Shown here: positions 1-8,103 of the stretch, piece by piece
Position numbering within the stretch: position 1 is the stretch's first letter
Layout of the letters: every line of letters begins with the position of its first letter
NCBI RefSeq assembly: GCF_009687885.1
Contig: NZ_BLAF01000026.1
Span: 1 to 64,000 of the forward strand
Origin: Acrocarpospora pleiomorpha
GTDB taxonomy: Bacteria; Actinomycetota; Actinomycetes; Streptosporangiales; Streptosporangiaceae
Length of the DNA: 64,000 bases
Direction of reading: 5' to 3'
Notes under the pieces: model-generated
What the model was told of the DNA's origin: nothing
The model's database searches: none
Seen by the model: only the letters and a program-made list of their open reading frames with translations
Position numbers and translations under genes: made by a program

Positions 1-327
1 GGCTGGCTCACCGACACCCCCACCCACCACCCCGAATCCCGCGCCTACTTCCGCCTGGCCGAACCCCAGGACCCCGACCCCTACGTCCTCGCCCTGGCCG
101 TCGACGCCCTCCCCCCGGTCGCCTTCTCCGCCGGCCTGCGCGGCTGGGCCCCCACCGTCGAACTGACCTGGCACCTCCGCGCCCTCCCCGCCCCCGGCTG
201 GCTCACCATCCTCGCCTCCGGCCGCCTCATCTCCGACGACTGGTTCGACGAGGATGTCGAAGTCCACGACTCCACCGGCCGCCTGGTGGCCCAATCCCGC
301 CAGCTTGCCCGCGTCGGCCGAGGCTGA
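1..327 (+). CDS. Thioesterase-family protein, 3' part only
   Basis: The window opens inside this gene. Frame 1 is open from base 1 to a TGA at 325-327 and encodes about 108 C-terminal residues. The end has the look of an acyl-CoA thioesterase (TesB/hot-dog) C-terminus: a segment reading VELTWHLRALP, then WLTILASGRLISDDWFDED, then a final strand with GRLVAQSRQLA. In that superfamily these elements form the last hot-dog strands that hydrolyse acyl-CoA thioesters. The start, the active-site half and the upstream neighbour are outside the window. The next gene is convergent, with a 63-base gap. Family assignment is by pattern only. Confidence 0.7.
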   Translation, partial: GWLTDTPTHHPESRAYFRLAEPQDPDPYVLALAVDALPPVAFSAGLRGWAPTVELTWHLRALPAPGWLTILASGRLISDDWFDEDVEVHDSTGRLVAQSRQLARVGRG

Positions 328-390
328 AGAGAGGCCGAGCTGCGGTGGCTGGATGCCGACGTCCAGCCACCCGCTCGTGAGCCTCCTGCC

Positions 391-1689
391 TCAGCTCTGT
401 GCGACCAGCCGGTAGGACTGGGCGGCCGTGCCGTTGCATGAGTACTGGACGAGTTGGACCCCGTCAGCGGTGGACGCGGCTGGGACGTCGAGGCACTTGC
501 CGCTGTTGCGGTTGACGAAGTGGTAGTAGCCACCTCCCTCGGACACCGGCTGCCACTGCTGGTTGTTGCCGCCGCCGTAGGTCCAGGTTTGGATCGGGGC
601 GTTGTCGGCGGTCGACACGTTGGTCACGTCGAGCGCCTGGGCGCTGTTGCCGCGGTTGTTGACGCGCACGAAACCCCCGCTGGTCGGCGCGAACTGGTAC
701 TGCTGAGCGTTGGTCGCGTTGCAGGTGTACTGCTGGATCGCGGTTCCGTTGGTGGTGCCGGCCGCGCGGGCGTCGACGCACTTGCCGCTGCCCTTGTTGA
801 CGACCGAGTACCACGTCGTTGGGGAGATCGGCTCTGGTGCGGGCGGTGTGGTGCCGCCCGCGCCGCCCAGCCAGAGCAGGCCGTTGATCAGCCACTGGTT
901 CTGCTGGGCGCTCGCGAAGGTCGACGATGTACGCGTGTTCGTGGAGTAGTTCATAGCGTTGTGGCCGAAGTTGGCGTACAGCATCTTGTACTTCGTGTTG
1001 GTCCACATGACTGGGTAGAAGCCGCTGCGCCACTGCTGGTTCGGGTCGCTGCCGACCGGGAAGCTGGAGGTGTCGATCGACGCCAGGATGTCGATGTCGG
1101 GGTTCTGCCGCAGGTCACGGCTCCAGGAGTACCACTCGCTCACCGAGGACTGGATGGTCGCCGGTAGTCCCGCCGTGGACGGGTGGCCGCGGTCCTCGAT
1201 CTTCAGGGTCTCGGCGGTCGGCCCCCAGGTGTTCGTCTGGAACGCGCCCGAGCCCAGCAGGGTGTTGTAGTACCAGTTCCATGAGCTGGGGTTGGTGGTG
1301 AACGCGCTGACGTGGAAGCCCATCCAGGCGCCGCCGTTCTGCATGTAGGTCTGGAACGCGGCCCGCTGGCTCGCGGGCGGGGCGTCGTCCAGGAACATGA
1401 TGACCTTGTACTGCGCCAGGCCCGCGGCGCTGAGGCGGCTCCAGTCGGTCGTCGCCTCCCAGGTGAAACCGTGCTGGGCGCCGGCCGTGGGGAACCATTC
1501 CCTGGCCTCTTTGTCGAAGTCGATGTGGGCGGCGTCCCAGGTGCCGTTGTAGAAGGCGAGCACCTTGAACGGGGCGGCGGCCTGCCTGGCGACGGCGCTG
1601 GTGGCGGGGCTGACGGTGAAGCCGATGGAGGCCGCGACGGTGATGCCGAAGAGCGCGGCGAGGGAGCGTTTCACGAAATTTCTGGGCAC
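391..1689 (-). CDS. Secreted ThuA-domain protein with C-terminal ricin-type lectin domain
   Basis: Predicted 432 residues with a GTG start and AAGGA six bases upstream. Residues 1 to about 31 are a Sec signal peptide (RKRSLAALFG-type positive end, hydrophobic core, Ala-rich cleavage region). Residues about 42-275 are a ThuA-like (class I glutamine-amidotransferase-like fold) domain with FKVLAFYNG at its start and GFHVSAF and YANFGHNAMNY further on. A short Pro/Thr linker leads to a ricin B-type beta-trefoil (about 292-432) with repeated GKC(V/L)D and QQW/QXW elements that bind sugars. In this family the ThuA part is linked to carbohydrate turnover but its reaction is often unproven. It is monocistronic, outside the cell by prediction, and preceded by a candidate sugar-regulator palindrome at 1828-1844. 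Confidence 0.85.
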   Translation of the reverse strand: MPRNFVKRSLAALFGITVAASIGFTVSPATSAVARQAAAPFKVLAFYNGTWDAAHIDFDKEAREWFPTAGAQHGFTWEATTDWSRLSAAGLAQYKVIMFLDDAPPASQRAAFQTYMQNGGAWMGFHVSAFTTNPSSWNWYYNTLLGSGAFQTNTWGPTAETLKIEDRGHPSTAGLPATIQSSVSEWYSWSRDLRQNPDIDILASIDTSSFPVGSDPNQQWRSGFYPVMWTNTKYKMLYANFGHNAMNYSTNTRTSSTFASAQQNQWLINGLLWLGGAGGTTPPAPEPISPTTWYSVVNKGSGKCVDARAAGTTNGTAIQQYTCNATNAQQYQFAPTSGGFVRVNNRGNSAQALDVTNVSTADNAPIQTWTYGGGNNQQWQPVSEGGGYYHFVNRNSGKCLDVPAASTADGVQLVQYSCNGTAAQSYRLVAQS

Positions 1690-2077
1690 AGGGGATCCTT
1701 CAGCTGGGGGAGTGGCTGGTGCCGAGAGTGATGGCCGCCGGTGCCTTGGCCTGCCATTGCGTACGCGCCGATGGGCGACCGCGCCTCCGTGCCAACGTGG
1801 GGACGGCGGAAGCCTTCAGAGCCTTCCTTAGGAAAGTTTACTAAAAATAAGCCTTGGTTGAGGCTACGATCAGCCCGGGTCCGCTGTCAATGCCGGGGTC
1901 GGGACGGTGTGGGAGACGTGTCAGAGACTCGGCACGTCGAGATCATGGCGCTGATGCGCACGAAATGGCGTGTCCCGGTCCTGCTACGTTGGTTCGCCAC
2001 GTCAAGGGCTTGGGCTCTAACGAGGGGTGCGGTCCCAGGCCGGGTAGCCGGCTGATGCTGCCTACGGCGTAGGTGCT
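1690..2077. other. Non-coding upstream region of the ThuA-lectin gene
   Basis: No convincing gene is seen in these 388 bases. The region holds the ribosome binding site and promoter of the minus-strand ThuA-lectin gene and, at 1828-1844, an AT-rich palindrome that stands out from the GC-rich surroundings. The far end is the 3' side of the immunity-protein gene, which is also on the minus strand. Confidence 0.6.
1828..1844. promoter_or_regulatory. Candidate operator TTAGGAAAGTTTACTAA
   Basis: A 17-bp inverted repeat (TTAGgAAA-G-TTTaCTAA, one mismatch between arms) lies about 139 bp upstream of the GTG start of the secreted ThuA-lectin gene. Palindromes of this AT-rich type are common before secreted carbohydrate-active genes in actinomycetes and fit a sugar-responsive repressor. 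The repressor family cannot be named from this window. Confidence 0.45.
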
Positions 2078-2341
2078 CTAGCGAGGGGTGGGGTCGGGCC
2101 AGAGTTCGGCTACCAGTTCTGGTGGAAGGAGGGGGCGGACGGAGACCTCGCCGGTGTGGCGGTCGATGACGATGCAGGCGCCGCCGACGGTGTCGGGTAA
2201 GACGGTGGGGTCCCCGGGGGTGGGTTCGCGGGGCCAGGCGACGTAGCCGGCGTCGAAGGTGTAGACGCCGATGTCGAGCGGGTGGGGGCGGCCGCCGTTG
2301 AAGTAGTCCTCGGCCAGGGCTCGTGCGCTTTCGGGGGTCAT
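2078..2341 (-). CDS. YrhB/Imm35-like immunity protein
   Basis: Predicted 87 residues with an ATG start. The protein begins with an amphipathic helix (SARALAEDYFNGG), then short strands, a GGACIVIDRHTGEVS segment and a PPELVAELW tail. This helix-strand-'(V/I)D-x-x-TGE' plan matches the small YrhB/Imm35-like domain found beside polymorphic toxins. It lies 25 bases downstream of the papain-fold toxin gene on the same strand, so I infer that it neutralises that toxin in the cytoplasm. Such pairs are usually co-transcribed toxin first. Assignment rests on pattern plus position. A direct binding role has not been shown here. Confidence 0.6.
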   Translation of the reverse strand: MTPESARALAEDYFNGGRPHPLDIGVYTFDAGYVAWPREPTPGDPTVLPDTVGGACIVIDRHTGEVSVRPLLPPELVAELWPDPTPR

Positions 2342-2366
2342 CGCGCGTGCTCCGGGTGTGGGCGGG

Positions 2367-3140
2367 TCAAATTCGCTGGCCGGTGTGGTCGATGATGACG
2401 CAGAAGACGCCGGTGACGTTCTCGTAGGGGGGTTCGACGGCCATGTGGCCGCGCTGGGCGTCGATCCAGAGGACCTCGCCGCCGGAGTTGACGGCGTTCC
2501 AGGCGTGGCTGCCGCCGTTGGGCCAGCGGGTGATGAGCATGGCGGCGGCACCCTGGCCGCCCGTGAGCAGGCGCTGGGCGATGGTGGAGTAGGCGCGGCG
2601 GCCCTGGCCCAGATACTCGAACCGATGACCCAGCCACTGTTCGGCCCTGGCCACCCCGCCGGTCTCGCCGGACAGCACGGGCTTGCCCGCGCGGTCGTAT
2701 TCGGGCTGGCGCGGCGCCGCCACCGCGGGCTCGCCATGCCAGGTGGAGAGGACGGCGAGGGCACAGTCGATCGCGTTGGTGGACCGGAAGGGATCCTCCG
2801 TCGGACCCTCCGCGTTGATCAGCCGGATCCAGGTGCCGCGCGGATCCGGGAAGCGCCCGGCCGCCGCCTGCAGCAGGTCCTGCTGCGTCTGCGGGTCCGG
2901 CCGCGCCAGACCACCCGCGGTCCCGTACGGCCTGACCTCGTCCAGGCGGGGCGGACGGCACCCACGATCGAACCAGTCGTTGTCGACACCCGAGCTTCGC
3001 GGGAGGGACGGACGCTCATCCAGCGTCGGGGCCGGCGTCTCGGCGGCATGCTCGTAGTCACGCCAGCGGCGGCCATCACCCGTGACGACGGGGTTGTAGA
3101 CGCCGCTCGGCAGCCGCCACCGCGACTGTCGATCGGCCAT
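2367..3140 (-). CDS. Papain-fold toxin (toxin glutamine deamidase, Tox-PL)
   Basis: Predicted 257 residues from ATG at 3140. A poorly conserved N-terminal third is followed by the typical actinobacterial Tox-PL core: YGTAGGLARPDP and RFPDPRGTWIRLIN at about 72-109, NAIDCAL with the probable nucleophile Cys126, AVAAPR, SHAWNAVN with His212, and LWIDAQ with Asp227. The Cys-His-Asp set is complete, so the enzyme may deamidate glutamine side chains of a target protein. Relatives are usually the C-terminal warhead of very large secreted proteins. Here the domain stands alone, with no signal peptide and no delivery domain. The AGGGGG next to the ATG is too close to be a good ribosome site. In-frame starts up to 3299 exist, so the 5' end is uncertain and the gene may be a detached tip. 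Confidence 0.7.
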   Translation of the reverse strand: MADRQSRWRLPSGVYNPVVTGDGRRWRDYEHAAETPAPTLDERPSLPRSSGVDNDWFDRGCRPPRLDEVRPYGTAGGLARPDPQTQQDLLQAAAGRFPDPRGTWIRLINAEGPTEDPFRSTNAIDCALAVLSTWHGEPAVAAPRQPEYDRAGKPVLSGETGGVARAEQWLGHRFEYLGQGRRAYSTIAQRLLTGGQGAAAMLITRWPNGGSHAWNAVNSGGEVLWIDAQRGHMAVEPPYENVTGVFCVIIDHTGQRI

Positions 3141-3946
3141 CCCCCTGAAAACCAACTGCAGGCCCCTCCCCCTCAGGATGCCGATCGTAGAGGCCCTTCC
3201 CGTCTGGTAAGTCGCGTTTCCCAAATCCTGCCGTACCGCTGGCCAACCCAAGAACCGACCGCCACACGAAAGACCACGCGTTGGCATACCCGCGAGCAAA
3301 CGGATCCCACCAGGACGAAGGCGCCGGTCGGAGGACCAGCCGGCTCGATGCTGTGCGCCTCAGCATGGGCGATTGCTTGGGGGAGGAGGCCTGGGGGAAG
3401 AGGCGGTGCCAACCCGAGTCGGAGGCAAGGGCGTCATCGTGAGCTGGGGTCTGGAGGAAGCTCGAGGCAAACCCCGCACCTAGGGACACGAACCGAGTCT
3501 GAGGCTGGACGGCTTGAGCGAGCTGCGCGGAATGGCTGACTTCCGTGGGGACGGAAGGTCAGTCGGACGGCTAATTGGCTCGGCGTTTGCTGCGTGGGTG
3601 GTGGGTTTCGCGGGGACGGTGGGGTCGGATGGTCGATTGGCTTGGCGCTTGCTGCGTGGGGTGGTGGCTTCCACAGTCGGCGTCGTCACCGGTGCGGTGG
3701 GGAGATGGAAGCCGTCACAGGGCGTTGAGAACAGCAGGGGCGGCTCGCCGTTCTCGCCTTCATGCATGGCGGCCCGGGAGACGGGTTTGATGGAGCTGCG
3801 GTAGATCTTGGCGGTCGTCCCCGGAGAGAGATCCGGCCGCTGTCCCTGCGGGAGCGGCGAGCCTGCGGCGTGCCAGAGTCGCAGCAATTCCATTTGGACG
3901 GATAGTGGTCGGTCGGGTGGGCGACTGGTTGGTACGTGCGGGCTGG
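3141..3946. other. Long non-coding stretch upstream of the toxin gene
   Basis: I see no supportable gene here. It may contain decayed remains of a longer toxin gene, but I could not align it to any family. It includes an imperfect direct duplication (entry at 3547-3675). Confidence 0.4.
3547..3675. repeat. Imperfect tandem duplication, about 64 bp x 2
   Basis: Two adjacent blocks share the order GGGGACGG..., (G)TCGGA(C/T)GG(C/T), ATTGGCT(C/T)GGCG(T/C)TTGCTGCGTGGG and GTGG. The second block starts near 3611. Neither is in a recognised gene. Confidence 0.55.
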
Positions 3947-5659
3947 TTAGACGGCTTCCATGAGGACGGAGGGGTAGCCGGTTGCGCCGTTGGGGGCGGG
4001 TGGGGCGCCGTTGGCGGTTTGGGTTTGGCCGGTGCCGTCGGTGGCGCGGCAGCGGATGGTGTGGAGGCCGGGGGTGAAGTCCCAGTCGATTGCCCACTGG
4101 CGCCAGGTGTCGGGGCCGGGGACTTCGGCCAGGCGGGCGACGCGCCAGTCGCCGTCGTCGACCTGGACCTCTACCTTTTCGATGCCGCGGTGCTGGGCCC
4201 AGGCGACGCCGGCGATCGTGTTGCGGCCGGGTTTGACCTTGTTGCGGGGGAGGTCGATGCGGGAGCCGGTCTTGATGGGGCCCATGGCGGACCAGCCTCG
4301 GGGGGTCCAGTAGGCCTCGTCGAGGTCGTAGCGGGTGACCTTGATGTCGGTGACCCATTTGGTGGCGGAGACGTAGCCGTACAGCCCGGGGACCACCTGG
4401 CGGACGGGGAAGCCGTGGGAGACGGGGAGGACCTCGCCGTTCATGGCGATGGCGAACAGGGCGTCGCGGCCGTCCATGACGATGTCGATGGGGGTGCCGC
4501 AGGTCCAGCCGTCGCTTGAGGTGCTGAGCAGCATGTCGGCGTTGGCCTGCAGGCCCGCTTCGCGCAGGACGTCGGCCATGCGCACGCCGAGCCATCGGGC
4601 GTTCCCCACGTAGGGGCCGTTGACCTCGTTGGAGACGCAGGTCAGGGTGACGTCGGCTTCCATCAGCGGGCGTTTGATGAGGTCGTCGAAGGTGATCTCG
4701 ATGGGTTTGTCCACCATGCCGTGGATGGTCAGGGTCCAGCTCTTGGGGTCCACGGCGGGCACGACCAGGGCGGTGTCCACGCGGTAGAAGTCGTGGTTGG
4801 GGGTCGAGAAGGGGGACAGGTTCGGGATCTTGAAATCCACTCCGGCGGGGAGGGGCGGCAACGGCGTGGCCGCGGTCGGCAGTGCCTTGGCGACGGCTGT
4901 GCGGGCGCCGGATACGTCGTTGCGGCCGGAGAGGAGCTGGCCCGCGATCCCCGACACACCGGCGACGCCCACGCCCATGCCGACACCGGTCAGCAACCGA
5001 CGCCTGCTGAACGCGTGCAGCTCGGAACCCGAACGCATCACGGGCGGCATTTCCGCTCTATCGGAATCGTCATGCTCCGCCGCTGCGCGCGAATCATCAT
5101 GTTCCGCGGCTGCGCGTGAATCATCATGTTCCGCGGCTGCGCGTGAATCGTCATGTTCCGCTGCGGCGTCGGATTCCGCCGCGGCGAGCGCTTCGGCGCG
5201 TTCCGACTCGGCCCACGGGGGTGGTTCCAGCCGCCGGAACAGCGAGGACAAGGTCATCGCCCCGGCTCCGGCGCCGATCAGGGGCGGCAGGATGGCCAGG
5301 GGCCCTGCCTCGGCTCCGGTGAGGACGGCGAGCATGCCGACCAGGCCGAAGAGCCACAACCCGGCCACGCCGAAGCCCACCCGGCGGCGGGAGAGCACGC
5401 CGAGGCCGGCGGCGATCAGGGCGACGACGACGAGGATGCCGCCGATGAGCACGTTCTTGTCGTTCTCGCCGAAGGTGCGGATCGCCCATTCCTTCAGCCA
5501 CAACGGCGTGTTGTCGACGGCGGAGTTCCCGACCGCGATGATCGGCGAGGTCCCGCCGAAGACCCCGGCGACGAGCTGGGCGATACCGAGCGCGACGGCT
5601 CCGGCCGTCACCCCCGCCAGAGCGGCCGCCCAGCCGGGCGGGCGAGTGCGTGGTTCCAC
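3947..5659 (-). CDS. Membrane-anchored sulfite-oxidase-like molybdopterin oxidoreductase
   Basis: Predicted 570 residues from GTG at 5659. Residues 10-140 form about four membrane helices. Residues 150-205 are an acidic linker with four AAAEHDDS-type repeats. Residues 219-240 contain SRRRLLTG followed by a hydrophobic stretch, an internal Tat-type signal. Residues about 265-445 are the oxidoreductase molybdopterin-binding domain (NHDFYRVDTAL, then TLTCVSNEVNG with Cys341 as the expected Mo ligand, and SHGFPVRQVVPGLYGY). Residues 455-570 are the Mo-co dimerisation domain. The family oxidises sulfite or related substrates outside the membrane. The true substrate and electron acceptor are not visible here. 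GGAG is only one base from the GTG, so translation may start differently or be leaderless. Confidence 0.85.
   Translation of the reverse strand: MEPRTRPPGWAAALAGVTAGAVALGIAQLVAGVFGGTSPIIAVGNSAVDNTPLWLKEWAIRTFGENDKNVLIGGILVVVALIAAGLGVLSRRRVGFGVAGLWLFGLVGMLAVLTGAEAGPLAILPPLIGAGAGAMTLSSLFRRLEPPPWAESERAEALAAAESDAAAEHDDSRAAAEHDDSRAAAEHDDSRAAAEHDDSDRAEMPPVMRSGSELHAFSRRRLLTGVGMGVGVAGVSGIAGQLLSGRNDVSGARTAVAKALPTAATPLPPLPAGVDFKIPNLSPFSTPNHDFYRVDTALVVPAVDPKSWTLTIHGMVDKPIEITFDDLIKRPLMEADVTLTCVSNEVNGPYVGNARWLGVRMADVLREAGLQANADMLLSTSSDGWTCGTPIDIVMDGRDALFAIAMNGEVLPVSHGFPVRQVVPGLYGYVSATKWVTDIKVTRYDLDEAYWTPRGWSAMGPIKTGSRIDLPRNKVKPGRNTIAGVAWAQHRGIEKVEVQVDDGDWRVARLAEVPGPDTWRQWAIDWDFTPGLHTIRCRATDGTGQTQTANGAPPAPNGATGYPSVLMEAV
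5064..5171 (-). repeat. Four 27-bp in-frame tandem repeats in the sulfite-oxidase linker
   Basis: Units lie at 5064-5090, 5091-5117, 5118-5144 and 5145-5171. The second and third are identical. Each encodes the nine-residue motif AAAEHDDSR (last copy diverged). They sit between the membrane helices and the Tat-like segment, so copy number would change only linker length. Confidence 0.9.
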
Positions 5660-5770
5660 ACTCCAGACGCTACGCCTACCCAGCGACAGAAGATCTTACG
5701 AGCGGGTTACGAGGCGATCGAGATCCCCGCCGGCTCCCACATGAAACGACAGCCAGGACACGGTGGTTCT

Positions 5771-5818
5771 CCCACCCACCCAGCCCTTTTGTTTTCCCTC
5801 GGGCTCCGCCCGACCCCG
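5771..5818 (+). repeat. Dispersed intergenic element, copy A
   Basis: The core is CCCACCCACCC...CCCTTTTGTTTTCCCTC followed by the mini-hairpin CGGGC-TCC-GCCCG and ACCCCG. Related copies are at 27638-27683 (+) and 36191-36234 (-). All three are intergenic. Confidence 0.75.
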
Positions 5819-5860
5819 CCAGCGCCGTGGTGTTTCCGCGAAGACGTCCAGGGTGTTTCT

Positions 5861-5958
5861 GGGAAGGCTCCCACGGTGGCTCTCCCGCGAAGGCTCTCAC
5901 GGTGGCTTGCGTGAAGGCTCTCACGGTGGCTTGCGTGAAGGCTCCCACGGTGGCTCTC
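5861..5958. repeat. 24-bp tandem repeat, four copies
   Basis: Units begin at 5861, 5887, 5911 and 5935, with two extra bases after the first. The consensus is GYGAAGGCTCYCACGGTGGC plus four variable bases. The array is immediately downstream of rdgB (minus strand). It has no spacers, so it is not a CRISPR. Confidence 0.85.
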
Positions 5959-5974
5959 AAGCGAAAATGCCAGG

Positions 5975-6580
5975 TCAGGAACCGAGGACCTCGATGATGA
6001 CCGGGATCAGGGCGCGGAAGGATTTGCCCCGGTGGCTGATGGCGTCTTTTTCGGCGGCCGGCATTTCGCCTGTGGTGCGGGTTTCGCCGTCGGCGACGAA
6101 GATGGGGTCGTAGCCGAAGCCGTTGGTGCCACGGGGCTCGCGGATGATCGTGCCGTGCATGATGCCGTCGACCACCCGTTCCTCGCCTGAGGGCAACGCG
6201 AGCGCCGCCGTACAGGTGAAATGGGCCTGGCGGCGGTCGTCGGGGACGTCGGAGAGCTGGGCCAGGAGCAGGGCCAGATTGGCCTGGTCGTCGCCGTGGC
6301 CGCCCGACCAGCGGGCCGAGAAGATGCCGGGCATGCCGTTCAGGGCGTCGACGCAGAGGCCGGAGTCGTCGGCGACCGCGGGCAGGCCGCTCTCCTTGGC
6401 CACGGTGTGGGCCTTGAGCAGGGCGTTCTCCGCGAAGGTGAGGCCGGTCTCGGCGACTTCGCCGATCTCGGGGAACGCCTCCAGGCCGACCAGATCGATG
6501 GGTACGCGCGCGTCCGCCAGAATCCGGCGGAATTCGACGATCTTGCCCGCGTTGCGGGTCGCCAGCACCAGACGTGTCAT
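5975..6580 (-). CDS. rdgB: Non-canonical purine NTP pyrophosphatase (RdgB/HAM1)
   Basis: Predicted 201 residues. It hydrolyses ITP, dITP and XTP to the monophosphates, clearing deaminated purines from the nucleotide pool in the cytoplasm. Family marks are the N-terminal LVLATRNAGKIVEF, the VADDSGLCVDALNG metal/nucleotide motif, GIFSARWSGG, and the C-terminal TNGFGYDPIFV...AEKDAISHRGKS. Length is normal for the family. It is the last gene of the murI / MBL / rph / rdgB block, 48 bases after rph, an order also known from mycobacteria, so a housekeeping operon is likely. Confidence 0.95.
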   Translation of the reverse strand: MTRLVLATRNAGKIVEFRRILADARVPIDLVGLEAFPEIGEVAETGLTFAENALLKAHTVAKESGLPAVADDSGLCVDALNGMPGIFSARWSGGHGDDQANLALLLAQLSDVPDDRRQAHFTCTAALALPSGEERVVDGIMHGTIIREPRGTNGFGYDPIFVADGETRTTGEMPAAEKDAISHRGKSFRALIPVIIEVLGS

Positions 6581-6628
6581 TCCATCCCCAAAAAGAAGCC
6601 AGACCTCAATGATCGGGCTCGCGCGCGC

Positions 6629-7345
6629 TCAGGCCAAAGCGATTTTCTGCAGCTCGGTCAGCTGGGCGCAGCCGGCCGCGGCCAGGTCGAGCAGCTCGTC
6701 CAGCGTGTCCCGGTCGAAAGGAGCGCCTTCGGCCGTGCCCTGCACCTCGACGAACGCGCCCTTGCCGGTCATGACCACGTTCATGTCGGTTCCGGCCTTC
6801 ACGTCCTCGACATAGCAGAGGTCCAGCAGCGGCGTGTTCCCCACGATCCCCACCGAGACGGCCGCGACCGAGTCGACCAGCGGATCGCCGGGGCACATGC
6901 GCTTCTTGCGCATCCAGGAGACCGCGTCCACCAGCGCCACATACGCGCCGGTGATCGCGGCGGTGCGGGTGCCGCCGTCGGCCTGGAGCACGTCGCAGTC
7001 CAGGATGATCGAGTTCTCGCCGAGCGCCTTGTAGTCGACGCACGCGCGCAGCGAGCGGCCGATCAGGCGGGAGATCTCGTGCGTCCGGCCGCCGATCTTG
7101 CCGCGCACGGATTCGCGGTCGCCGCGGGTGTTGGTGGCGCGGGGCAACATCGCATACTCCGCCGTCACCCAGCCGAGACCGCTGCCTTTGCGCCAGCGCG
7201 GCACCCCGCTCTCCACCGTCGCGGCGCAGAGCACCTTCGTGCCGCCGAACTCGACGAGGACCGAGCCTTCGGCGTGGGCGAGCCAGTTCCGGGTGATCGT
7301 GACGGGCCGGAGCTGGTCGGGCGTACGTCCATCAGAGCGAGCCAT
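6629..7345 (-). CDS. rph: Ribonuclease PH
   Basis: Predicted 238 residues from ATG at 7345; a GTG three codons upstream is possible. It is a phosphorolytic 3'-5' exoribonuclease that trims tRNA 3' ends. Motifs include RSDGRTPDQLRPV at the N-terminus, EGSVLVEFGGTKVLCAATVE, RGDRESVRGKIGGRTHEISRLIGRSLRA (phosphate-binding RNase PH signature) and DCDVLQADGGTRTAAITGAY. Length is normal. AGGG lies 8 bases before the chosen ATG. It follows the MBL gene with almost no gap and precedes rdgB, so co-transcription is expected. Confidence 0.95.
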   Translation of the reverse strand: MARSDGRTPDQLRPVTITRNWLAHAEGSVLVEFGGTKVLCAATVESGVPRWRKGSGLGWVTAEYAMLPRATNTRGDRESVRGKIGGRTHEISRLIGRSLRACVDYKALGENSIILDCDVLQADGGTRTAAITGAYVALVDAVSWMRKKRMCPGDPLVDSVAAVSVGIVGNTPLLDLCYVEDVKAGTDMNVVMTGKGAFVEVQGTAEGAPFDRDTLDELLDLAAAGCAQLTELQKIALA

Positions 7346-7350
7346 GACCT

Positions 7351-8103
7351 TCACCCTAGGTCATAGACCGCACCGCTTCTGGCCAACTCCAGCCGCCCGG
7401 TGAAGCCCGCGGTGGCGGCTTCGGACAGAATGCGGTCCTGGTCGTACCAGGGCACGAGGTGGGTCAGCACCAGGCGGTCCGCCCCGGCCTTGGCGGCGTG
7501 CTCGGCGGCTTGGCGGCCGTTGAGGTGCAGGTCGGGGGTGAGATCGGGAAGATCGAGGAACGACGCCTCGCAGAGCAGCACGTCGGCGTCCCTGGCCAGC
7601 CGGACCAGCTCGGCGCACTCGCCGGTGTCGCCGGAGTAGGCGACCGAGCGGCCCCCGTACGAGATCCGGAATCCGTAGGTTTCCACTGGATGGTTCATCA
7701 GCGCGGTGGTCACCTCGAAGGGGCCGATCTGGCGGCGGTCCGGGGTGAGGGCGTGGAAGTCGAAGGCCGACTCCAGGGTCGGCTCGTCGGGCATGCCGTA
7801 GGCGCGGTTGAGGCGGCGGGGGGCGTCGGCAGGGGCGTACACGGGAATGCGGGGGAACGGGCCGCCGGGGCTGTAGGTGCGCACGACGTGGTAGGAGCAC
7901 AGGTCGAGGCAGTGGTCGGCGTGCAGGTGGGACAGGCAGATGGCGTCCACCTCGTGCAGGCCGATGTGGCGCTGGAGCGCGCCGAGAGCGCCGTTGCCGA
8001 GGTCGACCACCAGGCGGAAGCCCTCCGCCTCGAACAGGTAGCAGGAGGCGGGGCTGTCCGGCCCCGGGAAGCTCCCCGAGCAACCGACGATCGTGAGTCT
8101 CAC
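7351..8103 (-). CDS. Metallo-beta-lactamase-fold hydrolase, Rv1339-like phosphodiesterase
   Basis: Predicted 250 residues with a GTG start that overlaps the murI stop codon (GTGA). The MBL metal site is clear: SHLHADHCLD, AYSGDTGEC and a C-terminal LTHLVPW. The N-terminal MRLTIVGCSGSFPGPDSPASCYL resembles RNase Z-like MBL proteins. The position between murI and rph is that of mycobacterial Rv1339, which has been reported as an atypical cyclic-AMP phosphodiesterase. I infer a cyclic nucleotide or related phosphodiester substrate from synteny. A general RNase Z-like role is the alternative. Confidence 0.85.
   Translation of the reverse strand: MRLTIVGCSGSFPGPDSPASCYLFEAEGFRLVVDLGNGALGALQRHIGLHEVDAICLSHLHADHCLDLCSYHVVRTYSPGGPFPRIPVYAPADAPRRLNRAYGMPDEPTLESAFDFHALTPDRRQIGPFEVTTALMNHPVETYGFRISYGGRSVAYSGDTGECAELVRLARDADVLLCEASFLDLPDLTPDLHLNGRQAAEHAAKAGADRLVLTHLVPWYDQDRILSEAATAGFTGRLELARSGAVYDLG

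Larger units (their letters stand above)
5660..5974. other. Intergenic region rich in repeats between the oxidoreductase and rdgB
   Basis: There is no gene in these 315 bases. It contains one copy of a dispersed element (5771-5818) and a four-copy 24-bp tandem repeat ending 17 bp from the rdgB stop codon. Confidence 0.7.

Noticed and set aside
5861..5958. CRISPR array
   Set aside because: The 24-bp units are directly adjacent with no unique spacers, and no cas genes are present.
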